A stretch of 64,000 bases of DNA, from contig NZ_JAMXSB010000007.1 of assembly GCF_024124665.1 (NCBI RefSeq), forward strand, positions 62,001-126,000, in the 5' to 3' direction. The translations under genes and the position numbers were made by a program. Position 1 is the stretch's first letter. Each line of letters begins with the position of its first letter. The DNA is from Pleionea sp. CnH1-48 (lineage in GTDB: Bacteria > Pseudomonadota > Gammaproteobacteria > Enterobacterales > Kangiellaceae). The notes beneath the pieces were generated by a model. That model was not told the origin of the DNA, did not search any database, and saw only the letters and a program-made list of their open reading frames with translations. Of this stretch, positions 1-9,353 are shown in pieces.

Positions 1-530
1 AACCACGTTTAGTAAGAACTCTAATCGGCGCAGATCTTTCTCAACTGTTAGAAAACGAAGTTGAGTCAGGCGATATCCGCATCATTTCAGGTTCAGTCTT
101 CAGTGGAACAATTGCCACCGGAGCACGTGCTTTCTTAGGTCGTACAGCGAATCAGGTCAGCATGTTGGCCGAAGGTCGTGAAAAAGAATTTTTCGGTTGG
201 GCTTATGCTGGTCGCAAAAAATTCTCAGTGACTCGAGCTTTCATCTCACATCTTGTGCCTAGCAAAAAATTCGATTTCACCACCACTACTGGTGGTAGCG
301 AACGAGCCATTATGCCAATCGGCAGCTATGAGCGAGTTATGCCGTTGGATGTGCTCCCAACACAACTATTGCGCGCCTTAGCGTCAGGGGATACCGAAAC
401 AGCTCAACAATTAGGCTGCTTAGAACTTGACGAAGAAGATCTCGCACTTTGTACATTCGTTTGCCCTGGCAAATACGAATACGGCCCACTGCTAAGAAGT
501 GCGCTGGAAACCATTGAGAAGGATGGATAA
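1..530 (+). CDS. nqrA: NqrA, Na+-translocating NADH:quinone reductase subunit A (C-terminal part)
   Basis: Peripheral cytoplasmic subunit of the Na+-pumping NADH:quinone oxidoreductase, associated with quinone chemistry. The frame is open from base 3 to a stop at 528-530, so about 175 C-terminal residues are present and the N-terminus lies outside the window. Internal ATG codons are not starts, because coding continues upstream of them ([13 protein letters not shown] near the edge). The residues [10 protein letters not shown] and the end [14 protein letters not shown] look like NqrA. The stop lies 2 bases before the nqrB start, and nqrBCDEF follow in order, which fixes the identity. Partial only because of the window boundary. 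Confidence 0.93.
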   Translation, partial: PRLVRTLIGADLSQLLENEVESGDIRIISGSVFSGTIATGARAFLGRTANQVSMLAEGREKEFFGWAYAGRKKFSVTRAFISHLVPSKKFDFTTTTGGSERAIMPIGSYERVMPLDVLPTQLLRALASGDTETAQQLGCLELDEEDLALCTFVCPGKYEYGPLLRSALETIEKDG

Positions 531-532
531 CG

Positions 533-1741
533 ATGAGCTTAAAAAATTACATCGAGCATCTTGAACCTCATTTTGAGAAGGGTGGTAAGTACGAGAAGTG
601 GTATGCACTTTATGAAGCGGTCACCACTATCTTTTATACGCCCGGTCATGTGACCAAAAGTAATGCACACGTTCGAGATAATATCGATCTAAAGCGTATT
701 ATGATTTTTGTTTGGGCATGTACCTTCCCTGCCATGTTCTGGGGTATGTACAACATTGGCTTCCAGGCAACAACAGCCATGCAAGGCTTAGGTTTGACTG
801 AGCTAGAAGGCTGGCGTGGTGCCATCATGAGCATGTTTGGCGTTGCTTACAACGTTGACTCTATTGCAGGCAACATGTTCCTGGGTGCACTTTACTTCTT
901 ACCTATCTATGCGGTGACTTTCATCGTGGGAGGTTTTTGGGAAGTATTGTTTGCCAGTATCCGTAAACACGAAATCAACGAAGGTTTCTTTGTTACCTCT
1001 ATCCTTTTTGCATTGACACTGCCACCAGACACTCCTTTATGGCAGGTCGCTCTAGGTATTAGCTTCGGTGTTGTTGTCGCAAAAGAAATTTTTGGCGGCA
1101 CCGGCAAGAACTTCCTCAACCCAGCACTGGCGGGTCGTGCGTTCTTATTCTTCGCCTACCCAACCGATATGTCAGGAACTGACGTATGGAACATCGTAGA
1201 TACTTTCTCTGGTGCAACTCCTCTAGCTCAAGCTGCTGTTGGTCAATTGGACTATGCCTTTAATGAAGGCTGGTGGGATGCTTTCTACGGTTTAATCCCA
1301 GGTTCTACCGGTGAAGTTTCAACTCTGGCCATTTTCATTGGTGGTTTTGCACTCATGTACTTCCGTATCGCTTCTTGGCGTATTGTTACGGGTGTCATGT
1401 TAGGAATGGTTGCTTCATCCTTATTACTAAACGCAATCGGTAGCGATTCTAACCCAATGTTTGCCATGCCTTGGTACTGGCACTTGGTCACTGGTGGTTT
1501 TGCATTCGGTATGATGTTTATGGCAACCGATCCTGTCTCGGCTTCATTAACCAATACCGGTAAATTTTATTTTGGTGCGTTAATTGGTCTTATGTGTGTG
1601 ATGGTACGAGTGGTCAACCCAGCTTACCCAGAAGGTATGATGTTGGCGATTCTATTTGCAAACCTATTTGCTCCCTTCATTGATCACTTTATTGTTCAGG
1701 CCAATATAAACAGGAGGGCTCGCCGTCATGTCAGCAAGTAA
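533..1741 (+). CDS. nqrB: NqrB, Na+-NQR membrane subunit carrying covalent FMN
   Basis: Integral membrane subunit of Na+-NQR: it binds riboflavin and a covalent FMN and forms much of the Na+ path. At 402 aa it has the family length and about ten hydrophobic segments. The flavinylation motif SGAT lies in [10 protein letters not shown] with Thr229 as the acceptor, the substrate of ApbE encoded downstream. The stretch [14 protein letters not shown] is a conserved family segment. The start ATG lies 2 bases after nqrA, and the 3' end overlaps nqrC by 14 bases, indicating translational coupling. Identity is essentially certain from sequence and operon order. Confidence 0.97.
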   Translation: MSLKNYIEHLEPHFEKGGKYEKWYALYEAVTTIFYTPGHVTKSNAHVRDNIDLKRIMIFVWACTFPAMFWGMYNIGFQATTAMQGLGLTELEGWRGAIMSMFGVAYNVDSIAGNMFLGALYFLPIYAVTFIVGGFWEVLFASIRKHEINEGFFVTSILFALTLPPDTPLWQVALGISFGVVVAKEIFGGTGKNFLNPALAGRAFLFFAYPTDMSGTDVWNIVDTFSGATPLAQAAVGQLDYAFNEGWWDAFYGLIPGSTGEVSTLAIFIGGFALMYFRIASWRIVTGVMLGMVASSLLLNAIGSDSNPMFAMPWYWHLVTGGFAFGMMFMATDPVSASLTNTGKFYFGALIGLMCVMVRVVNPAYPEGMMLAILFANLFAPFIDHFIVQANINRRARRHVSK

Positions 1742-2501
1742 TGATTCATTTGGCAAAACTATAGGCGTTGCTGTTGGTCTGTGTTTGCTTTGTTCGCTGG
1801 CCGTATCCGGTGCAGCAGTAGCTCTGAAAAAAGATCAGCAAGCTAATAAAGCAGCTGATGTTCAGCGCAGTATCCTGCTAGCGTCAGGCTTGTTAAAAGA
1901 AGGCGAAGCGGGAGACGTTACCGCTCTTTTCGCAAATGTTGAAACGCTTATCATTGATATGGAAAGTGGCGAAAAGGTAGAAGGCGTAGATGTAGCTAAA
2001 TTCAATCAGCGCAAATTAGCCAAAACACCTGGTGCTAATAAAGTACTGACTAAAGATGAAGACATTGCCAAAATCAAACGTCGTTCGAAGCAGGCAAAAG
2101 TTTATCTCGTCAGAGAGAATGGCAAGCTGAAAAGCATCGTTCTTCCCGTTCACGGTTATGGTCTGTTTTCAACGCTTTATGGCTTCATTGCCTTAGAAGC
2201 AGATACTAAAACCGTTGTTGGCTTAAAGTACTACGAGCACAAAGAAACTCCCGGACTTGGTGGTGAAATTGTTAACCCACAGTGGATTGCTAAGTGGCCA
2301 GGCAGAACAGCTCTTAACGATCAATACGAGCCTATCATTAAGCTAAGCAAAACCGGTGTCAAAAACGATAACGAAATAGACGCCTTATCGGGTGCGACCA
2401 TGACCAGCCGTGGTGTAGAAAACATGATGGCTTACTGGTTAGGCAAAGACGGTTTTGGACCTTTCTTGAAGAACATTAGAGGTGGTAAACATGGCGTTTG
2501 A
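1728..2501 (+). CDS. nqrC: NqrC, Na+-NQR subunit with covalent FMN
   Basis: Membrane-anchored, periplasm-facing subunit that carries the second covalent FMN of Na+-NQR. One N-terminal transmembrane segment (about residues 11-33) precedes a soluble FMN-binding domain. The flavinylation motif SGAT is at residues 221-224 with Thr224 as the FMN-phosphothreonine acceptor. An AGGAGG Shine-Dalgarno lies inside the end of nqrB just upstream of the ATG at 1728. At 257 aa it has normal length. It overlaps nqrB by 14 bases and nqrD by 11 bases. Confidence 0.97.
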   Translation: MSASNDSFGKTIGVAVGLCLLCSLAVSGAAVALKKDQQANKAADVQRSILLASGLLKEGEAGDVTALFANVETLIIDMESGEKVEGVDVAKFNQRKLAKTPGANKVLTKDEDIAKIKRRSKQAKVYLVRENGKLKSIVLPVHGYGLFSTLYGFIALEADTKTVVGLKYYEHKETPGLGGEIVNPQWIAKWPGRTALNDQYEPIIKLSKTGVKNDNEIDALSGATMTSRGVENMMAYWLGKDGFGPFLKNIRGGKHGV

Positions 2502-3123
2502 TAAAGCAGAAGCTAAATCGGTCATCGTATCACCGATTTTTGATAACAACCCTATCGCCCTCCAGGTTCTTGGGATCTGTAGTGCGCTGGCGGTTACTGG
2601 TAAAATGGAAAAAGCACTGGTTATGAGTATCGCTCTAACCGTGGTTCTTGCTTTTTCTAATTTAATCATCAGTACTATTCGCAACCATATTCCTTCCAGC
2701 ATTCGAATCATCGTTCAGATGACCATCATTGCTTCGTTGGTAATCGTGGTTGATCAGGTATTACAAGCTTACGCATACGAAACTGCAAAAGAACTTTCGG
2801 TCTTCGTTGGCCTAATCATCACTAACTGTATCGTTATGGGTCGAGCTGAAGCTTATGCCATGAAAAACGGACCAGTGATGAGCTTCTTTGACGGTATCGG
2901 TAACGGCTTAGGTTATTCGGCCTTGTTAATGGCGGTTGCTGCTATTCGTGAACTTTTTGGTTCTGGTAGCTTATTCGGCATGGTAATTCTTGACCCAATT
3001 AAAGATGGCGGCTGGTACCCCACTAACGGCTTATTGCTGTTACCTCCAAGTGCCTTCTTCGTTATTGGACTGCTTATCTGGGCGCTACGTGCCTGGAAGA
3101 AAGATCAGGTGGAGGCAGCCTAA
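2491..3123 (+). CDS. nqrD: NqrD, Na+-NQR membrane subunit (half of the intramembrane 2Fe-2S site)
   Basis: Hydrophobic 210-aa subunit with six predicted membrane helices. Together with NqrE it holds an intramembrane [2Fe-2S] cluster known from Na+-NQR structures; the expected cysteines are present as Cys30 (VLGICSAL) and Cys113 (TNCIVMG). I start at ATG 2491 rather than the in-frame GTG at 2482, because the AGAGGTGG Shine-Dalgarno sits over that GTG and is well spaced for the ATG. It overlaps nqrC by 11 bases, and its TAATG junction shares one base with nqrE. Confidence 0.96.
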   Translation: MAFDKAEAKSVIVSPIFDNNPIALQVLGICSALAVTGKMEKALVMSIALTVVLAFSNLIISTIRNHIPSSIRIIVQMTIIASLVIVVDQVLQAYAYETAKELSVFVGLIITNCIVMGRAEAYAMKNGPVMSFFDGIGNGLGYSALLMAVAAIRELFGSGSLFGMVILDPIKDGGWYPTNGLLLLPPSAFFVIGLLIWALRAWKKDQVEAA

Positions 3124-3731
3124 TGGAACATTATATTAGTTTATTCGTTCGTTCCGTTTTTGTTGAAAACATGGCGTTGTCTGCATTCTTAGGAATGTGT
3201 ACTTTCCTGGCGGTATCGAAAAAAGTTCAAACTGCAATGGGTCTTGGTATTGCCGTTATTGTTGTTCAGGCAATCACTGTTCCAGTTAATAACCTGTTGT
3301 TTAACTACATTTTGAAAGACGGCGCTCTGGCTTGGGCGGGTTTTTCTGATGTCGACTTAAGCTTCTTAGGTTTGATTTGTTACATCGGCGTTATTGCGGC
3401 GATTGTTCAAATACTGGAAATGACTTTGGATAAATTTTTCCCTGCACTCTATAACGCACTGGGGATTTTCTTACCTTTGATCACAGTAAACTGTGCCATC
3501 TTGGGTGGAACCCTATTCATGGTTGAAGGCGACCTGGCGTTTGATGAGTCTGTTGTTTACGGCTTAGGCAGCGGATTTGGCTGGGCTCTTGCGATTGTTG
3601 CATTGGCCGGTATCCGTGAAAAAATGAAATACAGTGACGTACCGGATGGTCTACGTGGTTTAGGTATTACCTTTATCTCGGTAGGTTTGATGGCATTGGG
3701 CTTCATGTCCTTTTCTGGCGTCCAGCTTTAA
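3123..3731 (+). CDS. nqrE: NqrE, Na+-NQR membrane subunit (other half of the 2Fe-2S site)
   Basis: A 202-aa polytopic subunit, structurally paralogous to NqrD but inserted in opposite topology. It supplies the other two ligands of the intramembrane iron-sulfur cluster: Cys26 (FLGMCTFL) and Cys124 (TVNCAILGG). About six hydrophobic helices are visible. The start overlaps the nqrD stop by one base (TAATG), and nqrF follows after 18 bases with an AGAGGT ribosome site. Length and motifs are normal. Confidence 0.96.
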   Translation: MEHYISLFVRSVFVENMALSAFLGMCTFLAVSKKVQTAMGLGIAVIVVQAITVPVNNLLFNYILKDGALAWAGFSDVDLSFLGLICYIGVIAAIVQILEMTLDKFFPALYNALGIFLPLITVNCAILGGTLFMVEGDLAFDESVVYGLGSGFGWALAIVALAGIREKMKYSDVPDGLRGLGITFISVGLMALGFMSFSGVQL

Positions 3732-3749
3732 GAGCAGAGGTAATTATCC

Positions 3750-4976
3750 ATGCAAGAGATTATTTTAGGCGTCTCGGTCTTTACTGGTGTGGTACTCGCG
3801 CTGGTATTGATCATCTTGTTCGCCAAGTCGAAGCTGGTTAGCACCGGTGACGTACGCATCAATATCAACGATGACGAAGATAAAAGCATTAATGTTGCTG
3901 CAGGTGGAAAGCTTTTGGGCGCCCTTGCTGACAGCGGTATTTTCGTTTCATCTGCCTGTGGTGGCGGTGGAACTTGCGGACAGTGTGTCTGTAAAGTAAC
4001 TGAAGGCGGCGGTTCAATTCTGCCAACAGAAGAAAGCCACATCACCAAGCGTGAGGCTCGTGAAGGCTATCGTCTTTCTTGTCAGGTTAATGTTAAGCAA
4101 GACATGAAAGTTGAGTTGCCAGAAGAAGTTTTTGGTACCAAGAAGTGGGAATGTGAAGTTATCTCAAATGATAACGTTGCGACCTTCATCAAAGAACTTC
4201 GCCTGAAGCTTCCAGAAGGTGAGAACGTACCTTTCCGTGCAGGTGGTTACATTCAGATTGAATGTCCTCCTCACGTTTCTGAATATAAAACGATGGACGT
4301 TGCCGAAGAGTATCATCCGGATTGGGATCGCTTTAAGATCTGGGACCTGGTTTCAGAAGTTAAAGAGCCTGTTATCCGAGCTTACTCAATGGCTAACTAC
4401 CCAGAAGAGCGTGGCATGATCATGTTGAATGTTCGTATCGCGACTCCGCCACCTAATAACTGGAGCCTTGAGCCAGGTAAAATGTCTTCGTACATCTTTA
4501 ACCTGAAAAAAGGTGACAAGGTGACTATTTCTGGTCCTTACGGTGAGTTCTTCGCTAAAGAGACGAAAAACGAAATGGTATTTGTTGGTGGTGGTGCAGG
4601 TATGGCTCCAATGCGTTCACACATCTTCGATCAGTTGCGTCGAATCAAAACCGACCGTAAGTTAACTTTCTGGTACGGTGCACGAAGCAAGCGCGAAATG
4701 TTCTATGTAGAAGATTTCGATATGCTGGCACGTGAAAACGACAACTTCGAATGGCACACAGCTTTGTCTGATCCATTACCAGAAGACAACTGGGAAGGTT
4801 ACACTGGCTTTATTCACGAAGTATTGTTCGAGAATTATCTGAAGGATCATCCAAATCCTGAAGATTGCGAATACTACATGTGTGGACCACCCATGATGAA
4901 CGCAGCAGTTATCAAAATGCTAGAAGATATTGGCGTCGAAAGAGACAACATCTTCCTAGATGACTTTGGTGGCTAA
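3750..4976 (+). CDS. nqrF: NqrF, NADH-oxidising flavoprotein subunit of Na+-NQR
   Basis: Electron entry subunit: oxidises NADH at FAD and passes electrons through a 2Fe-2S ferredoxin centre. Domains in order: an N-terminal membrane anchor (residues 5-25), a plant-type ferredoxin domain with ligands Cys70, Cys76, Cys79 and Cys111, an FAD-binding domain with RAYSMA at 210-215, and an NAD-binding domain with [11 protein letters not shown] and the C-terminal MCGPPMM segment. 408 aa is the full family length. It is the last gene before a strong intrinsic terminator. Confidence 0.97.
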   Translation: MQEIILGVSVFTGVVLALVLIILFAKSKLVSTGDVRININDDEDKSINVAAGGKLLGALADSGIFVSSACGGGGTCGQCVCKVTEGGGSILPTEESHITKREAREGYRLSCQVNVKQDMKVELPEEVFGTKKWECEVISNDNVATFIKELRLKLPEGENVPFRAGGYIQIECPPHVSEYKTMDVAEEYHPDWDRFKIWDLVSEVKEPVIRAYSMANYPEERGMIMLNVRIATPPPNNWSLEPGKMSSYIFNLKKGDKVTISGPYGEFFAKETKNEMVFVGGGAGMAPMRSHIFDQLRRIKTDRKLTFWYGARSKREMFYVEDFDMLARENDNFEWHTALSDPLPEDNWEGYTGFIHEVLFENYLKDHPNPEDCEYYMCGPPMMNAAVIKMLEDIGVERDNIFLDDFGG

Positions 4977-4986
4977 TCGCTTCAAT

Positions 4987-5012
4987 AAAAAACCCGCTCT
5001 GCGGGTTTTTTA
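4987..5012 (+). terminator. Rho-independent terminator after nqrF
   Basis: A-rich lead, ACCCGC / GCGGGT stem with a TCT loop, then a run of Ts. It starts 11 bases after the nqrF stop and separates nqrABCDEF from apbE. Confidence 0.9.
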
Positions 5013-5050
5013 TTGCCTGAAGAAAAGTCATCACAATCAGGTTTTCAACT

Positions 5051-5078
5051 TTGGATCTACATCAATCTGCTTTATAAT
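5051..5078 (+). promoter_or_regulatory. Putative sigma-70 promoter for apbE-nqrM
   Basis: TTGGAT (5051-5056) and a perfect TATAAT (5073-5078) are separated by 16 bases, ending 32 bases before the apbE start and lying after the nqrF terminator. This suggests that apbE-nqrM can be transcribed independently of the nqr operon. Confidence 0.5.
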
Positions 5079-5110
5079 CCGCCACAGTTTGGACCAGTCT
5101 ATTTATCTTC

Positions 5111-6127
5111 ATGAAATTAACTCACTTTATTATTCTTAGCCTGTTGTTATTGTTAACAGCCTGTAGTCGTCCCTATGAGCGCATAAGCGGTGATACCATG
5201 GGCACCCAATATCATATCGCCTATTCTCGTGCCGAAGCGGATAGAGAACTCATTCAGGCAACCGTTGAGCAGTTGTTGAATAAAGTGAATCAACAGATGT
5301 CGACCTACATAGAAAACTCCAAATTGAGCCAGTTAAACCGCTCTGACTCCTTGGAGTGCATACCCCTTCCAAAAGAATTGCTTGCTGTTATTGCCGAAGC
5401 CAAAAACATTCATGCCTTCAGCAATGGTGCTTTTGATCCCAGCCTGGCACCTCTTATTGAGCTATGGGGCTTTGATAAAAAGAACACTCGTGATCGCATC
5501 CCTTCTGATAACGCTATTCAGCAAGCTCAAAAACAGATGCACTTTGATAAGGTAACCATTGATACATCGCGCAACTGCCTGACCAAACCAACACCCGATA
5601 CCTCGATTAATCTGTCAGCCATTGCCAAGGGCTACGCCGTTGACGAAATTGCCAAATTATTGGAGCAGGGATACGGCGTTCAAAATTATCTGGTAGATAT
5701 CGGTGGAGAAATCAAAGCAAAAGGGCAAAGTGCCAAAAAACGCCCCTGGCGAGTTGCCATCGAAGTACCCGACGCACAACAAAGAAAAGTGCAAAAAGTA
5801 ATCAGTCCGGGTATAATGGGCGTCGCGACATCCGGTGATTATCGCAATTACTTTGAGAAGGACGGACAACGTTATTCTCATACGATCGACCCTGTTACAG
5901 GCCGCCCAATTACTCACACATTAGCCTCTGTAACAGTGCTTCACGAGTCGGCAATGACAGCCGATGCTCTGGCTACGGCTTTTATGGTATTAGGGCCTGA
6001 GCGCTCAATGGCATTAGCGGCCCAACATAATATTGCGGTTTATATCATCACCAAAACCGATTCAGGATTTAAAGCCGAATACAGCGACAGCTTTAATCCA
6101 TACTTAACTAAAGTTTCCATGCAGTAA
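5111..6127 (+). CDS. apbE: ApbE, FAD:protein FMN transferase (lipoprotein)
   Basis: Transfers FMN from FAD to threonines of target proteins in the periplasm; here the obvious targets are NqrB Thr229 and NqrC Thr224. Lipoprotein signal with lipobox LTAC (Cys18). Family motifs are GDTMGTQYH near the mature N-terminus, SAIAKGYAVDEIA, the MGVATSGDYRNY / HTIDPVTGRP segment, and the metal-site region MTADALATAF. 338 aa is the usual length. It lies 134 bases after nqrF and is followed by nqrM 14 bases later. Confidence 0.95.
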   Translation: MKLTHFIILSLLLLLTACSRPYERISGDTMGTQYHIAYSRAEADRELIQATVEQLLNKVNQQMSTYIENSKLSQLNRSDSLECIPLPKELLAVIAEAKNIHAFSNGAFDPSLAPLIELWGFDKKNTRDRIPSDNAIQQAQKQMHFDKVTIDTSRNCLTKPTPDTSINLSAIAKGYAVDEIAKLLEQGYGVQNYLVDIGGEIKAKGQSAKKRPWRVAIEVPDAQQRKVQKVISPGIMGVATSGDYRNYFEKDGQRYSHTIDPVTGRPITHTLASVTVLHESAMTADALATAFMVLGPERSMALAAQHNIAVYIITKTDSGFKAEYSDSFNPYLTKVSMQ

Positions 6128-6141
6128 GGAACGAGCAACCC

Positions 6142-6369
6142 ATGCTAGATGTATTTTTAATCTCATTTTCTCTGATGATCGTGGTCATTTTGATCATGGC
6201 CGTTGGCTATATCTTTCAGAAGAAAGAAATCAAAGGCAGCTGTGGCGGCATTACAGCGCTGGGAATGGATAAAGTGTGCGACTGCGACGATCCTTGCGAC
6301 GATAAGAAAGAGCGCATGCGTAAAGAGGCGGCACGTAATCAAGAAGAAATCAGTATTTCAAATTTATAA
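6142..6369 (+). CDS. nqrM: NqrM, Na+-NQR maturation protein (DUF539 family)
   Basis: Small membrane-bound factor needed for Na+-NQR maturation, thought to deliver iron for the NqrD/NqrE cluster. The 75-aa product has one N-terminal helix (residues 4-25) and the family's four cysteines: Cys34 in SCGG, then Cys46, Cys48 and Cys52 in CDCDDPC. AAGGA precedes the start. It lies directly behind apbE and in front of a terminator, so apbE-nqrM form a maturation unit next to the nqr structural genes. Confidence 0.93.
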   Translation: MLDVFLISFSLMIVVILIMAVGYIFQKKEIKGSCGGITALGMDKVCDCDDPCDDKKERMRKEAARNQEEISISNL

Positions 6370-6398
6370 AAAAGGGAAGCAACAGCTTCCCTTTTTTT
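6368..6398 (+). terminator. Rho-independent terminator after nqrM
   Basis: AAAAGGGAAGC / GCTTCCCTTTT stem with loop AACA followed by Ts; begins at the nqrM stop codon. Confidence 0.88.
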
Positions 6399-6419
6399 AG
6401 TCCAATTGCACGAATCTCG

Positions 6420-6827
6420 CTACTCCCAATTAACTCCAATTTTCTCCAGCGCCTGTAAAATATTGTTACGCGAAATCATACCCACTAACACGTTCTTCTC
6501 AATAACCGGAAAGGTTCGGCATGTGCTCTTAAGGAACTTTTCGGCCACATCCGCGATGCTATCTTCAGGGTGAACCGAGATCACTTCTTTAGACATACGA
6601 TCAGAAACCGTATCGCCCAAATCACCATTATAGATAGCGCTGAGCACAGTGTGGAGACAATCTTTTTCGGATAAGAAGCCAATGACTTCGGCATGTTCAT
6701 TAACAACAGGAGCGCCAGATAATCGATATTCAAGCAAAGTTTCGGCGGCTTCCAGTACATCTTGAGCAGGCTTAAGCGTGATCGCCGAGGAGGTCATGTA
6801 ATCACGTGTCGTGACAGATTTAAGCAT
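6420..6827 (-). CDS. Tandem CBS-domain protein
   Basis: A 135-aa stand-alone CBS-pair (Bateman) module: first repeat about residues 5-60 (TTRDYMTSSAITLKP ... GAPVVNEHAEVIGFLSEKD), second about 75-132 (VSDRMSKEVISVHPEDS ... FPVIEKNVLVGMISRNNIL). Such modules usually bind adenine nucleotides, but no partner domain is present and the function is unknown. I use the ATG at 6827, preceded by GGGAGAG; the longer frame would begin with TTG at 6842 and place that ribosome site inside the gene. Monocistronic, convergent with nqrM. Confidence 0.85.
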   Translation of the reverse strand: MLKSVTTRDYMTSSAITLKPAQDVLEAAETLLEYRLSGAPVVNEHAEVIGFLSEKDCLHTVLSAIYNGDLGDTVSDRMSKEVISVHPEDSIADVAEKFLKSTCRTFPVIEKNVLVGMISRNNILQALEKIGVNWE

Positions 6828-7046
6828 AGAGGTCTCTCCCAAAAGACGACAACAGTAAGGACACTAACGGTCAGTTAACATGCTTGTCGTTTGTTATTTT
6901 TCTGTGATTTACAGAAAGCATTGTTTGATGAACTGCCATAAAGTCATCACTCACGATGCACTAGCACGGCATCGAGCAGAGCTTACTTTAAGTAAATCAC
7001 AAACTAGGGGATTGCTCCAGAAATGTACCAACAATTTTGATGTTGC

Positions 7047-7064
7047 AGGGCGCAACTGCGCCCT
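7047..7064 (-). repeat. Inverted repeat 3' of glmM, possible weak terminator
   Basis: AGGGCGCA / TGCGCCCT arms around two bases, 13 bases beyond the glmM stop. No clear T-tract follows on the minus strand, so termination is uncertain; it could also be a dispersed palindrome. Confidence 0.45.
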
Positions 7065-7076
7065 ACACAAATGAGC

Positions 7077-8417
7077 TTAACAGCTTGATTCTACCACCTT
7101 CGCTAATCGCTGCGCGCAATCTTTAACCAAAGCCATGTCTTCACCTTCTACCATTACGCGAATCACAGGCTCGGTACCTGATGCTCGTAATAATACGCGA
7201 CCTCGACCCGCCAATTCGGCTTCAATGGATTCGATAGCGCTTTGCACATCTGCGTTTTCCATTGGCTTGCTTTCTCTCGATGGCAACCGAACATTGATCA
7301 TCGTTTGAGGAAACTTATTCATTCCAGATTTGAGCTCATTAAGCGACAGACCTTCTTTAGCCATCACCGATAGCACCTGCAAAGCAGACACGATGCCGTC
7401 ACCAGTAGTCGTCGAGTTAAGGCATAAAATATGACCAGATGACTCACCACCGTAATGCCAGTCGTTTTTCTTCAGTGCTTCCATTACATGTCGATCACCC
7501 ACTTTTGCTCGAGTGAATTCGACATCCATTTTTTCGAGAGCTTTTTCTAAACCAAGATTGGTCATCAAAGTGCCGACAACTCCACCTTTTAAACAACCGC
7601 GTTTCTGTGCATCTCTGGCAATGATAAACAGCAGTTGATCACCATCAAGCTGTTCGCCTTTATGGTCAACCATCATCACTCGATCACCATCACCATCAAA
7701 CGCAATACCGATATCAGCTTTTTCGGCAAGTACGGTTTCGGCAAGCTTACGCGTACTGGTTGCACCACAACCTTTATTAATATTTAGACCATTCGGCTGA
7801 TCACCAATGGTGATAATGTTGGCACCTAACTCTTGAAACACAGCAGGTGCAATGTGATAGGTTGCGCCATGAGCACAATCAAGCACAATGTTTAGATCCG
7901 AGAACGATAGGTGTGAAGGAATGGTCGACTTACAAAACTCAATGTATCGACCTGCAGCATCTTCAACTCGAATTGCTTTGCCCAGATGTTCTGATTCAAC
8001 CGTTTCCATATCGGCATCCAGCATGGCTTCAATTTCTAACTCCACTTCGTCAGGTAATTTATAGCCATCATGGGAGAAGAACTTAATGCCGTTATCTTCG
8101 TAAGGGTTGTGAGAGGCACTGATCACAATACCAGCGTTTGCTCTAAAGGTTCGAGTCAGATAAGCAATGCCAGGTGTTGGCATTGGTCCCAACAACAGAA
8201 CATCAACGCCAGCAGCAATCAATCCAGCTTCCAGCGCCGATTCAAACATATAGCCAGAAATTCGGGTATCCTTGCCGATCAAAACTCGACCACCATTCCC
8301 CTTACCTAACACTTTACCTACAGCCCAACCCAGTTTAAGGACGAAATCGGGGGTTATTGGAAATTGTCCAACTTTACCGCGAACACCATCAGTACCAAAA
8401 TATTTCCGCTGAGCCAT
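7077..8417 (-). CDS. glmM: GlmM, phosphoglucosamine mutase
   Basis: Converts glucosamine-6-phosphate to glucosamine-1-phosphate, the step before GlmU in UDP-GlcNAc synthesis for peptidoglycan and LPS; cytoplasmic. Alpha-D-phosphohexomutase fold: N-terminal FGTDGVRG, phosphoserine loop SASHNP with catalytic Ser102, metal loop DGDGDR (241-246), sugar loop GESSGH, and C-terminal phosphate-binding [10 protein letters not shown]. 446 aa is the normal length. It lies 22 bases downstream of folP on the same strand, the common folP-glmM pairing in gammaproteobacteria. Confidence 0.97.
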   Translation of the reverse strand: MAQRKYFGTDGVRGKVGQFPITPDFVLKLGWAVGKVLGKGNGGRVLIGKDTRISGYMFESALEAGLIAAGVDVLLLGPMPTPGIAYLTRTFRANAGIVISASHNPYEDNGIKFFSHDGYKLPDEVELEIEAMLDADMETVESEHLGKAIRVEDAAGRYIEFCKSTIPSHLSFSDLNIVLDCAHGATYHIAPAVFQELGANIITIGDQPNGLNINKGCGATSTRKLAETVLAEKADIGIAFDGDGDRVMMVDHKGEQLDGDQLLFIIARDAQKRGCLKGGVVGTLMTNLGLEKALEKMDVEFTRAKVGDRHVMEALKKNDWHYGGESSGHILCLNSTTTGDGIVSALQVLSVMAKEGLSLNELKSGMNKFPQTMINVRLPSRESKPMENADVQSAIESIEAELAGRGRVLLRASGTEPVIRVMVEGEDMALVKDCAQRLAKVVESSC

Positions 8418-8439
8418 AAGGCCTCCCTGAATGTTTGTA

Positions 8440-9246
8440 TTATGAATAAATTGTTTTGAATACTTTCATCACGTCGACGGTTTCTGCAACGTCATGAACT
8501 CGAATAATTTTAGCGGATTTTAACATCGCAATTAAGGCAACCGCCAAACTGCCTGCCAAACGCTCTGAGACTTCTTTGCCAGTGATCTGACCAAGCATGG
8601 ATTTTCGAGAAATCCCCGCGAGGATAGGCAAATCCAAAGTGAGTAAACTTTCTAAATCACGCAGTAACTCAATGTTATGTTCTAGCGTTTTACCAAAACC
8701 AAAACCAGGATCGATGCAGATCAGATCGCGACTTATCCCAGCGGCCTCACAAGCCTCAACACGCTGTTTTAAAAAACGGCTGACATCGTCAACCACTTGT
8801 TCATACTGAGGCGCCTGCTGCATGGTTCTGGGCTGTCCCTGCATGTGCATCAGACAGACTGGCACCTGACACTGAGCAGCGACCTGCAAGGCGCCGGGTT
8901 CTTGCAGCGCACGCACATCATTAATCATGGCCGCACCAGCATCAACGGCGGCTTTCATGACGTCTGCCTTACTGGTATCAATTGAAATGGGTTTGCCCAG
9001 TGGTGCTATGGCTTTTATGACAGGAATAACCCGTTCTAACTCGCCTGCAACGGTGACCTCTTTTGCACCTGGACGTGTCGACTCGCCGCCCACATCGATA
9101 ATATCAACGCCTGCCTCGACCATTCTTTGCGCCTGCTCCAGAGCATATTCAATCTGGTCAAATCGACCACCATCAGAAAAAGAATCGGGAGTGACATTTA
9201 AGATCCCCATAACCAAGGGGCGGTCAGACTGATAAAGAGAATGCAT
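8440..9246 (-). CDS. folP: FolP, dihydropteroate synthase
   Basis: Condenses p-aminobenzoate with 6-hydroxymethyl-7,8-dihydropterin diphosphate in folate synthesis; target of sulfonamides. TIM-barrel signatures: [15 protein letters not shown] (residues 13-27), [32 protein letters not shown] and the C-terminal RVHDV. 268 aa is a typical length. It sits between ftsH (upstream, behind a terminator) and glmM (downstream, probably co-transcribed). Confidence 0.96.
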   Translation of the reverse strand: MHSLYQSDRPLVMGILNVTPDSFSDGGRFDQIEYALEQAQRMVEAGVDIIDVGGESTRPGAKEVTVAGELERVIPVIKAIAPLGKPISIDTSKADVMKAAVDAGAAMINDVRALQEPGALQVAAQCQVPVCLMHMQGQPRTMQQAPQYEQVVDDVSRFLKQRVEACEAAGISRDLICIDPGFGFGKTLEHNIELLRDLESLLTLDLPILAGISRKSMLGQITGKEVSERLAGSLAVALIAMLKSAKIIRVHDVAETVDVMKVFKTIYS

Positions 9247-9311
9247 AGATAGAATGCTAGATCCGTTATGTTAAAGCTGGACGTATTATCCCAGATAAAT
9301 CCTCAAAAACC

Positions 9312-9336
9312 AAAAAAGGAGCCCTAAGGCTCCTTT
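9312..9336 (-). terminator. Rho-independent terminator after ftsH
   Basis: On the minus strand, AAAGGAGCC / GGCTCCTTT arms with a four-base loop followed by a T run (complement of 9312-9317), 18 bases beyond the ftsH stop. It separates ftsH from folP. Confidence 0.85.
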
Positions 9337-9353
9337 AGAGAAGTGCTCGCAGA

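Noticed and set aside
2482-2490. GTG start for nqrD
   Set aside because: The ribosome-binding sequence overlaps this GTG and is correctly placed for ATG 2491; the family N-terminus fits ATG.
6880-7074. 64-aa ORF between the CBS gene and glmM
   Set aside because: No ribosome site, no recognisable protein character; runs into the palindrome at 7047-7064.
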